Source: Lactuca virosa (taxonomy: Eukaryota > Streptophyta > Magnoliopsida > Asterales > Asteraceae). From it: a stretch of 64,000 nucleotides of DNA. The notes below the pieces were generated by a model that was given only the letters and a program-made list of their open reading frames with translations, ran no database searches and was not told the DNA's origin. The stretch covers positions 410,830,112 to 410,894,111 of the forward strand of contig CAKMRJ010001112.1 of NCBI GenBank assembly GCA_928212115.1, read 5' to 3'. This document shows positions 44,817 through 56,684 of this stretch, piece after piece; position 1 is the stretch's first letter, and the number at the start of each line of letters is the position of its first letter. A program made the translations under genes and the position numbers.

Positions 44817-45305
44817 TTGTCGAAATTGTTTCTTAGTGGTACCTTTGATACCTTTTGCAACCCACAACATTACCGCAATGATTTTTCCACCTTAAAGGGA
44901 GATGGATGTCGAAAAATTAAGCCTCCTCCATGGGTAGAGGTATTGTGTCACAAAGTTGGCATCCGTATTATTCTAAAACGTGGACATGTAATAAAGGAAA
45001 AGAAGATGAGGTCGATCAAAGTAAAAAGTAATCAAATAAATTAGTATATGACACTATAAGCATATTAATTTGAGAAATTGCACATGATAAAACAGAAGGT
45101 TATTATGTCAATCTAAGCAATAAAACATAAACATGTATCAAAAAACAAACATATTACCTCAAATCAAGTATCATCAATGAAGACCATGAAACGGAATATA
45201 CTAAACATATTAAACATATGAGGGTGCTAAGCTATAATATATGCTAATATTTAGCCTCTACAATATCATATATGATGTCATGTCCTCAGAATGAGTAACA
45301 TCCTC

Positions 45306-46061
45306 TAGAGGTGAAAATGGGTCCAAACCCAACAAGACTGGACCCAAAACTGAAAACCCAGAAATCAAAGAATAGGTTTTAGTAGAACCAGAAAATCGGA
45401 CATGTATAGAGGAACTACTTCTAGTTCAGTTTCGGGTATGAGCCTAGGTAAAGTCGGTTTAGAGCCATAAAACCTAGAAATGTCAAAGTGAGTAGGTTAG
45501 AACCGTGTAAAATAGGTCTAGAACTTGAAAACCCAAAAAATCGGATAATGTGTAATTATGAAACTTTTAAAAATTACATAACTTATTCGTTTGAATTCAT
45601 ATTGACATAAGATCTTTTCCAACATGTATTTTTAATGTTTGTAATTCAGTTTAGGCTATATTTCTTCATTTTGCGTTCCATATTGAATGATTTACAGTCC
45701 GGTGAAGTTAGGGTATTAAAGATAAAAGTTTTTCAACTTTTTAGCTTTTTTATGTAATCTATGAAACTTTTAAAAATTGTGTAACTCATTCATTTAAATT
45801 CGGATTAACATGAGATCTTTTGCATCATGTAGTTTATAGTTTGTACCTTAATATATGCTATAATTTCATTAGTTTTGGTTCCATATTCAAAGAGTTATAG
45901 TCCCTAGAAGTCGTGTTTTGGGTTTCATTTACCAAACCTGATATACCTAATATATGTTTTAGGCTTATATTAGTACCTGGTATCCAACTTACATTAACTT
46001 ATACTAGTTCCAATCTGGTTATTGTTTTGAATCGGATTTTCGAGTTTGGAGCTCATCCCTA
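45306..46061. mobile_element. hAT/Ac-like non-autonomous element, 756 bp
   Basis: The left terminus is TAGAGGTGAAAATGG and the right GGAGCTCATCCCTA (inverse TAGGGATGAGCTCC). Both resemble Ac/Ds ends. The flanking 8-mers ACATCCTC and AGCTCCTT agree at five positions, a decayed TSD at best. The inside carries two copies of a 'TTCGGATTAACATGAGATCTTTT(G/C)CA' type block that also occurs in the 23440 element. Confidence 0.5.
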
Positions 46062-46228
46062 AGCTCCTTTATGTCTAGCATCACATTATCATCTCATTTC
46101 CTTATAGAATGTCATTTCATCATCTTATCATCAATCAGCTTTGATTAATTCTCCTTATTATGATGATTCGTATTCCGTAATCGTCTTGAGATAACTATAA
46201 TATAATTTTGTTTGAAAATTTAATTTAA

Positions 46229-46256
46229 CTAGGGTTTTCCCGTGCTTCACAACGGG
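46229..46256 (-). other. Helitron-like 3' terminus
   Basis: Plus-strand ACTAGGGTTTTCCCGTGCTTCACAACGGG, read in reverse, gives a GC stem-loop 6 nt before CTAG, with T as the next host base. The stem has five perfect pairs and an 8-nt loop. Confidence 0.55.
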
Positions 46257-46877
46257 CGAGAGTTGTGCATATAAGGTGCCTTTACATTTCATGTTTTAGC
46301 ATCCAAAACCGAAGTAACATGTAGATTTTTTAAAAACTGAAAAATAAATTATATAAATGATTGAAAAAAAAGTCTTATATAACTATTACAAATAATTATA
46401 ATGAAAGTAAAATGTTATAACTGGCATTAAAGGGATGTCATTTTACCTAATTAACAATATTCTTTGGAGCATTATATTCAGCAGTTGGAATTACAAAAGC
46501 TTGTTTGGTATTCAATGTAAATAGTGCCAAAAGTAGGCATGTAAATATATCTAGTGTAATCCTAACCTACATAAATGGAACATAAAAATATGACTAAACA
46601 GATTTAAAAAATTTAAAGCGTTAAAGTATGACAATATAAATGGAAGATCATAATAAGAATAAATACATTTCCTTTACACCTAATAACATCGTACTTTCGA
46701 TTCTTAATTCATAATAGCAGCATACTTATGCCTTTTACAAATAATGGTATTATGTTACAAATAAAGTACAATGCCCATACTGGAAGCAAAATGTCAGTAT
46801 GTTGCTATTATGGGTAAAAAATAAAGTACGTTCAGGGATCATCTATTTTTAATGATCTACTAACGTAGTCTCATCAC

Positions 46878-47086
46878 CTACTTCATAAAATTGTTCCTAA
46901 AAATCATTCTACACCAAACGTCTATGAAAAAATCCCCACTAGTAAACTCTTTTCCTAAATAGACATTTAAAGTCACCTCTGAATCATCCACATGGATCCC
47001 TAATTTAACATCTCTATCAAATTCGTATTCCACCACAAGTCCATGATCGTAATCAAATTCAAATCCTCCAACATCAGCAAACCAAA
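46878..47086 (-). pseudogene. Captured exon: 2OG-Fe(II) dioxygenase (PKHD type), catalytic part
   Basis: After a TATATGCAG acceptor (47089-47087) the minus strand reads WFADVGG, VVEYEFDRDVKLGIHVDDSE and VTLNVYLGKEF, ending at a TAG (46880-46878). This matches the plant PKHD-type 2-oxoglutarate/Fe(II) dioxygenase family (Arabidopsis At3g18210/At1g22950 type, from memory). HVDD contains the first two iron ligands (H-x-D). The distal His and the 2OG-binding Arg are not present, because the similarity fades after the LGK region (native ...GGELFFRG). Joined to the exon at 47559-47760 the reading frame is continuous across the junction. It is a fragment and not an active enzyme. Confidence 0.8.
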
Positions 47087-47133
47087 CTGCATATATTTTG
47101 ACATGAATTTGCTCTTTATCAATGTTTTTAGTT

Positions 47134-47522
47134 TAAGGCCAAACTACAAGCAATAGCAATTTACTTGGTTTTTTATTGATAATAGCAATATACTTAAACT
47201 TCTTTACCTACGTAATAACATATACTTTGTTATTTACCCATAGTAGCAACGTACTTACATTTCACTACCAAAACGGGCATTGTACTTCAGTTGTTACTAT
47301 CTACTATTATCAGTAAAGAAATGTAAGTGCATTGTTGTTATGGGTGATGAAATTTAAAGAAAATGAAAGTAAATTGTTATTATCATTGAAAATTTGAAGT
47401 ATGTTGTTCTTATGTGTAAGCAATGCAAAGTAGGTTCTAATTTGTTATTATGATGAAGATAAAGTACATTGCCTATATTGAAAAAAAAAGTAAAGTAGGC
47501 TACTTTTGCTATAATTTACCCT
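47134..47522. mobile_element. MITE-like insert in the captured intron
   Basis: The right end, inverted, reads AGGGTAAATTATAGCAAAAG and the left AAGGCCAAACTACAAGCAAT; these are imperfect terminal inverted repeats. The inside repeats 'GTA(C/T)(A/G)TTGTT(A/G)TTATG' modules on both strands. It lies wholly inside the predicted 471-bp intron between the two dioxygenase exons. Confidence 0.45.
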
Positions 47523-47558
47523 ATAGTTAATACTTAATAGTAACATGGTAGGACATAC

Positions 47559-47760
47559 TTTTCGAGATATGGAGAATGAAATCTTCCATTAACTTTTCCA
47601 GCATTAATTTCATTCTGAAGTCATAAAGAACATTACTAAATTTGTTCATTGTATTTGGCCTAATGTTTGATGATTTTGTTTCGAGAATCCATTTTTCATA
47701 ATATTCAATCTAAGGTTAGCTAATAATTCGATATAATTTTTTTTGTATTTGCAGTGCTTC
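47559..47760 (-). pseudogene. Captured exon: 2OG-Fe(II) dioxygenase, N-terminal side
   Basis: Bounded by GACAAGTCAG| (47763-47761) and AAAA|GTATGT (47558-47553). The minus strand reads EYYEKWILETKSS, NIRPNTMNKFSNVLYDF and MLEKLMEDFILHISK. This corresponds to the region of plant PKHD-type dioxygenases just before the catalytic fold (native ...FEKW...RPNTMNKYGAVLDDFG...). Two stops precede EYYEKW. Joining to the exon at 47086 completes ISKIWFADVGG, as in the host family, which confirms the exon order and phase. Confidence 0.8.
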
Positions 47761-48016
47761 CTGACTTGTCGAAAGTGATGAAAAATATCATTAGCTATTA
47801 AAATAGACATTAATATAATGGTTGGTATTTAGGACTTTTTCTATATAGAAAAGTACTAATGATGTGAACTTGTAACAATAGTAATCTAGGATATGACTTC
47901 TAAATTGTTGTAGGTTATTAAACTCATATGAAGAAACTGGTGCTTAACAATTATAATCACCGACCTTTTAACATAGAGTTGAATGTCTAAAACCAAACAA
48001 AAGTCATTAATTTTTA

Positions 48017-48375
48017 CACCATTTCTCTCTTTATTTTTTCCCATTTTTCATCCATATTTCTTTTCGGGTCTTCGCGTAACTCTTCCTTAATGTGCTCAAC
48101 AAAAAGTCTCAAGACAATATGAATAAATACAACTATTAGTAAACATGAGTAGATAACAACAGTAAGGTTACAAACACTTGCGTGTGTACCTTCCGTTTAA
48201 GATAAGAACGTTTGGTTTCAAGTGATCTCACTTTCTGCAAACATATAATAATTGGTATTTCTTAATCATGAGATGTATTTTCCTTAAGTTTCAATCATAT
48301 TATCACCTTGTGTAACTTTTCATCAGTTATGTGCCCACAGAGAAGACAATTATAGGCATGTAAGTTGTTAAAAAC
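48017..48375 (-). pseudogene. Unidentified exon-like pieces between the two captured genes
   Basis: Three minus-strand pieces are delimited by AG/GT. One ends at CAAG|GTGATA (48307) and reads NCLLCGHITDEKLHK. One is exactly 45 bp, 48234-48190 (KVRSLETKRSYLKRK), in phase with the first. One at about 48110-48017 reads FVEHIKEELREDPKRNMDEK. The C-x2-C and the charged helical content look like real coding sequence, but I do not recognise the source gene. The phase into the third piece does not fit cleanly. Confidence 0.45.
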
Positions 48376-48418
48376 TATGTGGATCGATTGAATCTGGACT
48401 CAACGTATAAGTAAGTAC

Positions 48419-48590
48419 CTGTAAACTTTTAAGGATGAGTGTAGAAAATTCCATCATCTTCCTCAACATTTGGAATAAACTCATTAATAAAAGGGTGAGG
48501 CAGAAAACAATGCATACTAATTTTAGCAAGTAAATGCCAAATAGTTTCATGATCCAACAAGTCAAATTTCACCCCACGGGGTAACCCAAG
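48419..48590 (-). pseudogene. Captured exon: SOG1-like NAC domain, subdomains A-B
   Basis: The minus strand reads GLPRGVKFDLLDHETIWHLL, then HPFINEFIPNVEEDDGIFYT and HP, ending at ACAG|GTACTT (48418). This is the start of the NAC DNA-binding domain in its SOG1/NAC8 form (native GLPRGVKFDPSDQEI.WHLLAK...HPFIDEFIPTV...DGICYTHPQ.LPG). Two stops are present: TAG where SOG1 has the Trp before GLPRG, and TAA at the Gln of THPQ. SOG1 is the plant DNA-damage-response transcription factor. The DNA-contacting later NAC subdomains are absent, so no factor is encoded. Confidence 0.85.
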
Positions 48591-48965
48591 CTATTCTTGA
48601 TTAACATATTAACAAAAAAAATCAATCTACCTAAATCTTGAAAAGATGCTAAAATTTTTTTGATGATCATATATGTAATATATGCACTTATCATGAAATA
48701 TTTTCGTAGAATTGGTAAAATGGTTTAAATGTGTTGTTTCTTTTTTACTTAATCAAGTAAGTTATGTATAAGTTTTTCAACAAAACAACTTAATAAATAA
48801 AGTCGTTCATTTATTAAGTCCATACTTTTTACAAAGTGTCACAAATTTATTTTTTTCCTTCCATTATCCCATCTGTGGCATCATTTTTTTTCAAATATTT
48901 TTTTAAAGTGAAAAAAAATAAAGAATCTCATGATAATGTGTGAGTGAAAAATAGAAAAGATTACA

Positions 48966-49140
48966 TCACTATTGTCGACCATATGGTGGCAATTAGTGCA
49001 TGTTTTTGTGGGGTTGATTTTCCATTTAATATGTTCAGGATCACATGCAGTTGAAGTGCTTCTAATCTTAGATGCAATTCAGTTGCTGTCAACTAACCAT
49101 GATGGTCTCCATTGTTCAAAATCAAGATTTAAGTCAAATA
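48966..49140 (-). pseudogene. Captured exon: SOG1-like N-terminus
   Basis: The minus strand reads WRPSWLVDSN, a TGA, IASKIRSTST, then DPEHIKWKINPTKTCTNC and HHMVDNSD, ending at a GTAATC donor. It matches the SOG1-specific N-terminal extension (native SWLIDSNRIATKI...DPE..W..NPTKACP.C....DNSDV), which ordinary NAC proteins lack. That makes the SOG1 assignment specific. TGA replaces the Arg codon after DSN (CGA to TGA). The exon sits one intron upstream of the 48590-48419 exon, in native order. Confidence 0.85.
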
Positions 49141-49476
49141 GATCACCAAAATAATGGTTCAAAATGTAAAATGGTAAGAAACCAAAAATAAATAAGAATA
49201 ACATCAACACATTTTAATTTCCCATGTTTTATTTCATGTAAAACATTTAACATAATTTGATTTTGTTGACTATAAGTTTGATCATATTGTTGTATGTATC
49301 CTAATTGAATGTACCAAATTTTATAATAGAGGTTTAAAATATTGAAGGGCTCAAATAGTCTTCCTACATGATACAAGAAAACTGTAACGAAAATAGCAGG
49401 AGTCGTTTAACAACACCTAAGCATAGCAATGCTATGTCAGCTTAAATAACCATTCTTATTAATCTGGAGAGTATCA
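49141..49476. other. Flank between captured exons and Copia-2
   Basis: AT-rich with no domain read. It is continuous with 57444 through the Copia-2 TSD and from there with 59402 through the solo-LTR TSD. Confidence 0.5.
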
Positions 49477-50220
49477 TGAAGGGTTTTGAGCACTATAACA
49501 CTCCTATGGTGCATATGCAACCCTAAATTCTTTGGATCTATATTTTCTCTAATTCTACATGTATATTTTCAATTTTCCAAAGCATTGTCCTAACTAGCAT
49601 ATAAATTGCCAAATGAATAATACATCTAGTTAGATGACATACCTTTTAGAAGGACTAGTAGTTCTTGACCTTTGAAAGCTTGAGCACCTCAAGTGTGATG
49701 CCTCTAATGGTTCACAAACACCAATATGCAAAAGGAGACTTAAGAGAATAAGTTAGTTAGCTCAAAAAGAAGGTGTAACTGATTTTGGTTCGTGAGGGTT
49801 CTATTAGTGTTGCACATGCTAGGGTTACACTTTGTAAACCCTAATGACCCATGACTTTCCACATTCTCATGCCCCATGGATTTAACCTCCATGGATTATC
49901 TCATTAGATTAGCCCATCTAAATAATCTTGTATCATTGGCCCACACTACAAGAATCATTGATTTACATAATCAATCCCCATATATTTAATTAGTCCCTTT
50001 TGACCACAAAATTAATTCCAAATTAATTCTTGATCAATACTAATTAAATAATTTCATATTAATATATTATACTTGTAATATATTAATAAACCATAAATAA
50101 CCTTTTCTCAAAAGTCCATCCTATCAAATTGCACTGGTGAAGACAACCCAAAAGGACCATGCTACAGTCGGGTCAAGTACATACCAGTAATAGTTATTGG
50201 CTTAGACACCAAATCCAACA
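49477..50220 (-). repeat. Copia-2 3' LTR
   Basis: 744 bp. Compared with the 5' LTR it lacks the TATA segment: CTATTTATAGTAGTGCAC (57009-57026) is reduced to CTATTAGTGTTGCAC here. Confidence 0.93.
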
Positions 50221-50233
50221 GTCTCCCACTTGG
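50221..50233 (-). other. Copia-2 polypurine tract
   Basis: Plus GTCTCCCACTTGG, that is CCAAGTGGGAGAC on the element strand, directly before the 3' LTR. Confidence 0.9.
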
Positions 50234-51086
50234 ATAAGTCTAATAACTATTACTGCTAATGCGACTTCAGGATCCGACTTAGCAATCGTAAGCTTTCAAA
50301 AGCCGTTGTCGAACTCTGACCTAGTCAGTGACGCGTCCATCAGCTAAGGGATCATATACTCCTCTGTTCTCAAGATATCTATGCGGACAAATACATGGAA
50401 CATAGTCATACTTATTGTCCTGCAATTTTTTCCCGATTTCCGATTCGTCTGACATAGAACATAACTGAACACATCAATTTAGTTCTGACCGGGCCCGACA
50501 CATAAGTCAAAACAAAATCATCGAGGGGCCCAAGATATCGCTTTTAATCCTCTTAGGATAAAAGGAACAGATAAACTTTGACATTATATGCTTGTACTAA
50601 CTACTCATCAAATCATGCACAACGACATGTTTTATAACATCAAGTTACTGATGCGTTTTCATGCCATCAATGCACAACCAACTCGTAGTCAACAACTCAT
50701 ATATCTTGGTTTGAAGTTTATATTATATTATCGTCTCACAATTACTCGTGATAAATTCCATGAAGTAATTTAGGTGAGTGCAGGTTGAATCCAATACTCA
50801 AAACTTATTTTAGGAGCACTCATGAATGGTGTAGCAAACTTTTGCTATGTCTAACTCCTTAGACAATCTACAAGCCAACTCATGACAATCTTCTTTCATA
50901 CTTACTTCCAACGTATGATCGACTGTGTATGGTTTGAATAATTTTATTATTCTGGAAGTCAAAACATGCAAAGTGAAACAATAGTAAATAATTAACACAA
51001 AACAGTAACTTTACTTATAAATAAAACTCCTTTTATTCAATCATCAAATGTCAATTACAATTTAGCTATTAAAAGTTTCTATTTAT
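50234..51086 (-). other. Copia-2 3' untranslated region
   Basis: Between the RNase H end and the PPT. Short frames on both strands carry no motif. Confidence 0.6.
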
Positions 51087-52589
51087 CTAACCACTAAAAC
51101 TAATATCGTTTGTTATCCCAATGCCCCTTGCATGCTGCAAGTGCTTAACCCTAGTCAGTCCCTTTGTAAGGGGATCTGCTGGTTTGTCCTCTGACGATAT
51201 CCCCTTTACCACGAGGTGTCCTTCTTCTACTTGATGTCTTATGTAGTGATACTTTATGTCGATATGGTTGGATCTACCATGATCTCTCGGTTCCTTGGTT
51301 AAGGCAACCACCCTTTCATTATCGTAGAAAATCTCCATAGGCTCCTTTATGGATGGAATGACTCAAAGGTCTCCGATGAAGTTTTTCAACCATATCGCCT
51401 CCTTCGATGCTTCGCTTTCTGCTATGTACTCTGATTCGCACGTTGAATCAGCTACAGTCTCCTGCTTGGAACTTTTCCATGTTACTGCTCCTCCATTCAG
51501 GGTAAACACCCAGCCCGACTGAGAGCGGAAATTATCTCTGTCGGTCTGAAAGTTGGCATCGCTATACCCTGTCACTCTCAAGTCATCACTCCCACCGAGG
51601 GTAAGGACCCAGTCCTTAGTCCTCCGCATGTACTTAAGAATGTTCTTAACTGCAATCCAATGAGCTTTACCAGGATTCCCTTGATATCTGTTGACCATGC
51701 TCAAAGCAAAGGCCACATCAGGGCGAGTACAAGTCATAGCATACATGATCGAGCAAACTGCGGAAGCATATGGTATTCGACTCATCTCTGCTATCTCAGC
51801 CTCTGTACTCGGACTCTGAGTCTTACTCATTTTGGTATTGCCTTGGATAGGTAAGTCACCTTTCTTGGAGTTCTCCATGCTGAAACGTTTCAACACCTTG
51901 TCCAAGTAGGTACTTTGACTAAGTCCTATTAGTCTTTTACTCATGTCTCTCAATATCCTTATCCCTAGGATGTAAGCAGCTTCCCCAAGGTCCTTCATAG
52001 CGAAACACTTCCCAAGCCAGGACTTAACCTCCTGTAAGGTTGGGATGTCGTTTCCTATGAGCAGTATGTCATCTACATAAAATACCAGAAAGCTCACTAT
52101 ACTCCCACTAGCTTTGACATATACACAGGACTCATCCTCGCTTCTCAAAAATCCAAACTCTTTGACTTTCTCATCAAAACAAAGATTCCATCTACGAGAT
52201 GTTTGTTTCAATTCATAAATGGATTTTTCAAGCTTACACACTCTATTAGGGTACTTTGCATTGACAAAACCCTCTGGCTGACTCATGTAAACATCTTCAG
52301 CCAACTTTCCATTAAGGAAAGCGGTTTTGACATCCATTTGCCAAATTTCATAATCATGAAATGCAACTATGGCCAATATAAACCTTATAGATTTAATCTT
52401 CGCTACTGTTGAGAAGGTCTCATCATAGTCAACTCCCAGAGTTTGAGTAAAGCCCTTCGCAACCAGTCGCGCTTTATATGTGTGTACTTTCCCATCCATG
52501 TCAGTCTTCTTCTTGAAGATCCATTTGCACCCGACTGTCTTACGACCCGGTACATTGTCAACCAAGTTCCAAACTTGATTGCCATACAT
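51087..52589 (-). pseudogene. pol: Copia-2 reverse transcriptase and RNase H
   Basis: A 408-residue frame from 52589 starts in the RT N-terminus (GCKWIFKKKTDMDGKVHTYK, ARLVAKGFTQTLGVDYDETF) and has MDVKTAFLNGKLAEDVYMSQ, the catalytic YVDD, and YILGIRILRD. RNase H follows (YSDANFQTDRDN, TWKSSKQETVADSTCESEYI). A TGA after KNFIGDL at 51363 splits off the last 83 residues, which continue in the same frame (RSNHIDIKYHYIRHQVEEGH, PADPLTKGL). A TAG a little upstream of 52589 separates it from the hinge. Only a few point changes stand between this and a complete polymerase. It is the best-preserved RT in the window. Confidence 0.92.
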
Positions 52590-52771
52590 GGACTGAATCT
52601 AGCTGTCCATAGCCTCTTTCCATTTTGCAGACTCGGGGCCTGCCATGGCTTCCTTGTAGTTGTTAGGTTCATCCAAATTTACCAGTGTGCTATCACTGAT
52701 AAATGTATCACCTTCAGTAGTAATATGGAAACCATAAAACTCAGGTGCATTTCTAACTCTACTGGAACGCC

Positions 52772-53023
52772 TCAGAGGTAAGGACTCGTCAATTGGATCA
52801 ACTGGAGTTTCCTCCTTAGGTTGATTGCTAGTATTTGAGGTTCCTTCACCGTTTGACTCTTAAAGCTCTTCAAGGTCAATTTGCCTCCCACTGTCCCCTT
52901 GTCATATGAGTTCTCTCTCACGAAAGACTCATCTCCTTGCAACGAAGACAACATTGTCACTCGGTCTGTAGAAGAGATATCCAAAGGATTTATGTGGGTA
53001 GCCGATGAAAATACATCGCTCAC
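52772..53023 (-). pseudogene. Copia-2 integrase-RT hinge, frameshifted
   Basis: The frame lies between the integrase end (GYLFYRPSDNVVFVARR) and RT and largely translates out of frame. The true hinge can be followed in pieces toward 52680. Low complexity, with no catalytic role. Confidence 0.55.
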
Positions 53024-53759
53024 TCCGAGGTTCGAGCTTGTCGTGAGTTTCTTTTCTCACAAAAGCCTCGCAACCCCAAACTTTGATGTGGTCTAATGTG
53101 GGAACTTTCCCTGTCCACATCTCGTGAGGTGTTTTGGAAACCTTTTTGGTAGGGACTAGATTAAGGATATGGGCGACAGTCTCTAAGGCATACCCCCAGA
53201 ATGAGATAGGTAACAAAGCTCGACTCATCATGGAACGAACCATGTCTAGCAAGGTTCTATTGCGCCTCTCAGCCACACCATTAAGCTGTGGTGTCCTAGG
53301 TGGTGTCAATTGTGAAACAATTTCACATTCCTTAAGATAGTCAATGAACTCGATACTAAGATACTCTCCTCCACGATCGGATCGTAGAATCTTTATCTTC
53401 CTACCAAATTGATTCTCCACTTCTTGCTTAAACTCCTTGAACTTTTCAAAAGTTTCCGACTTATGCTTGATTAAGTAAATATACCCATATCTACTATAAT
53501 CATCAGTAAAAGTCACATAGAAGCGGTTAGCATCCCTTGTGGCGGTTTTGAATGGTCCACACACATCAGTGTGTATGAGATCCAACAGACCTTCACCCCT
53601 TTCACAAGTACCAGTGAAGGGTGACTTGGTCATCTTTCCAAGTAAACAAGATTCGCAAGTGTCATCCGACTTTAAGTCGAATGACTCCACACTCCATCCT
53701 TTTGGAGTTGGGCTATGCGCTTCTTGTTGACATGTCCAAGACGACAATGCCACAAGCAT
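52929..53759 (-). pseudogene. pol: Copia-2 integrase
   Basis: The first ~30 residues are off-frame. From ESFDLKSDDTCESCLLGKMT the zinc-finger end and the DDE core are complete: HTDVCGPF, LRSDRGGEYLS, GVAERRNRTLLDMVRSMM, then WGYALETVAHILNLVPTKKV and the C-terminal GCEAFVR...PRSERCIFIGYP. The N-terminal HHCC part (WHCRLGHVNKKRIAQLQKDG) is in the 54130-53672 frame, joined by a one-base shift near 53700. Integrase inserts the cDNA; here it would need the shift repaired. Confidence 0.9.
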
Positions 53760-54190
53760 GCCTTATCCAAATCATTGGAAGAATCAATATTCAACACATT
53801 ATTTCCTAATTTATCTACAACCATCACAGTTTCATATATACCATTGCAAGGTAATGCTTCAAAATAAAATACACCATTACAATAAGCATAAATACCACCA
53901 TTTTCATTATTAAAATAAAAGGTAAAAGCTTGTTTATACAAACTGTGAAAGCAAATAATATTTCTCGCCATATCGGCCGAGTAACAACAATTATTCAAAT
54001 CTAAATTCAAACCATTACTAAGCAATAAAGAATAAACTCCAATCTTGGTCACATGCGACACTTTCCTATATCCCATGATTAAGTTTATCTTCCCGTGCTC
54101 CACATCCCTACTTCTTTTTAGTCCCTGCAAATCAGAACAAATGTGAATACCACAACCTGTATCAAGGACCCAAGAATTAGCATGTGATGA
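53672..54190 (-). pseudogene. pol: Copia-2 aspartic protease and integrase zinc finger
   Basis: The minus strand reads SWVLDTGCGIHICSDLQG at about 54175-54125, with the D-T-G catalytic triad at 54163-54155. The rest of the frame continues through LIMGYRKVSHVTKIGVYSLL to the HHCC zinc finger (WHCRLGHVNKKRIAQ). It is in the same frame as gag, from which a single TAG at 54254 parts it. The ATG at 54130 is internal and not a real start. Confidence 0.88.
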
Positions 54191-54253
54191 GTTATTAGAT
54201 TGAATAGTGTAAATACCTGCAAAGGAGGGCTTGATCTTGCCATCCTTTATTTC

Positions 54254-55120
54254 CTACAAGTACTTGAGGAAGCTTCGTTTCCAGTGCCCTTTTTCATGGT
54301 AGTGGAAGCACTCTGCATCCTTCGAATTAGAGGAGGGATTAGCATAACCAACTTTGGTGCCACTTGAAGAGGATCCATCAAGAGACTTTCCCTTGCGGCT
54401 CTTGTAGGGAGCCTTCCTCTTCTTTCCCTTCCCATGTATGATTGCCAGAACAGGGGCATAAGTAGTAGTAGAAGTAGACACAATCGACTTGCCTTTCAGG
54501 TTGCTTTCTGCAGTCCTAAGAAGGCCTTGAAGCTTGCTAAGAGTGACCTCCTCCTTGTTCATATGATAGGTCATACGAAACTGATCATAACAAGAAGGTA
54601 AAGAGTGTAGAATAATATCTATGGCCAACTCTTCATCAAAATTGACATTCAATTTAAGCAAGCGGTCCAAGAATCTCTGTATCTTCTGCAAGTGGGTCGT
54701 GATGGGTTCACCATCCTTCATTTTGGTTGTGATCATGGAGGCAATGATCTCATACCTCTCCTGCCGAGCACTTTGATGGTATCTTTCCATCAAATCTTGA
54801 TACATTTCAAAAGGATAGTAGTCCTCATAGGACTTTTGCAGCTCAGCAGTCATGGTAGCAATCATTAGACACGACACCTTTGTCGCATCCCTCTCATGAT
54901 TAGTGTGTTCAACGATTTTTTTGGGAGTAGCAGTGGTGACATCAATCTCTTTGAGCTCTTTATCTAGGACATATTCTTTGTCCTCATAGCGAATAGCCAT
55001 TCGGATGTTTCGAATCCAGTCACTGAAGTTCAAGCCTTCGAAAATGACCCTCCCACATAGGTTGATGAGGGAGAAAGAGCCTGAAGAGATTGGGTTGGAA
55101 ACATTGTTTGAGATAGACAT
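54254..55120 (-). pseudogene. gag: Copia-2 gag
   Basis: 288 residues from ATG 55120 (MSISNNVSNPIS...). The retrotransposon gag core is present (FSDWIRNIRMAIRYEDKEYV; AELQKSYEDYYPFEMYQDLM; FDEELAIDIILHSLPSCYDQ). A basic GKGKKRKAPYKSRKGKS patch precedes the zinc knuckle. The knuckle reads CFHYHEKGHWKRSF: the second and the last Cys of CX2CX4HX4C are replaced by His and Phe, which should abolish zinc binding. The frame then ends at a TAG (54254) that normally would read through into protease. The 5' leader is 1.55 kb. Confidence 0.9.
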
Positions 55121-56672
<1,552 letters not shown>

Positions 56673-56683
56673 CTTTGATACCA
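56673..56683 (-). other. Copia-2 primer-binding site
   Basis: Plus CTTTGATACCA is the complement of TGGTATCAAAG, the tRNA-Met type site, one base from the LTR. Confidence 0.88.
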
Positions 56684-56684
56684 C

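Larger units (their letters stand above)
46229..49140 (-). mobile_element. Helitron-like segment carrying captured gene exons
   Basis: On the minus strand the segment ends with a hairpin (CCCGT...ACGGG, 46239-46256), GAAAACC-type spacer, then CTAG followed by T. This is the Helitron 3' end layout (hairpin, CTRR, host T). Within 3 kb upstream in the same orientation are exon pieces of two unrelated plant genes (SOG1-like NAC and a 2OG-Fe(II) dioxygenase) and further exon-like pieces, with splice sites preserved. The 5' TC terminus was not found; it may lie beyond the Copia and solo-LTR insertions to the right. No Rep/helicase frame is present, so it would be non-autonomous. Confidence 0.6.

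Noticed and set aside
44817..45044. 75-codon frame after the 86-bp duplication
   Set aside because: No recognisable domain on either strand; length is within chance expectation.
46878..49140. Idea that the SOG1 and dioxygenase exons form a functional chimeric gene
   Set aside because: Stops in both SOG1 exons, stops before the dioxygenase exon, missing catalytic residues and missing NAC subdomains make a functional protein unlikely. A non-coding or small-RNA role remains open.
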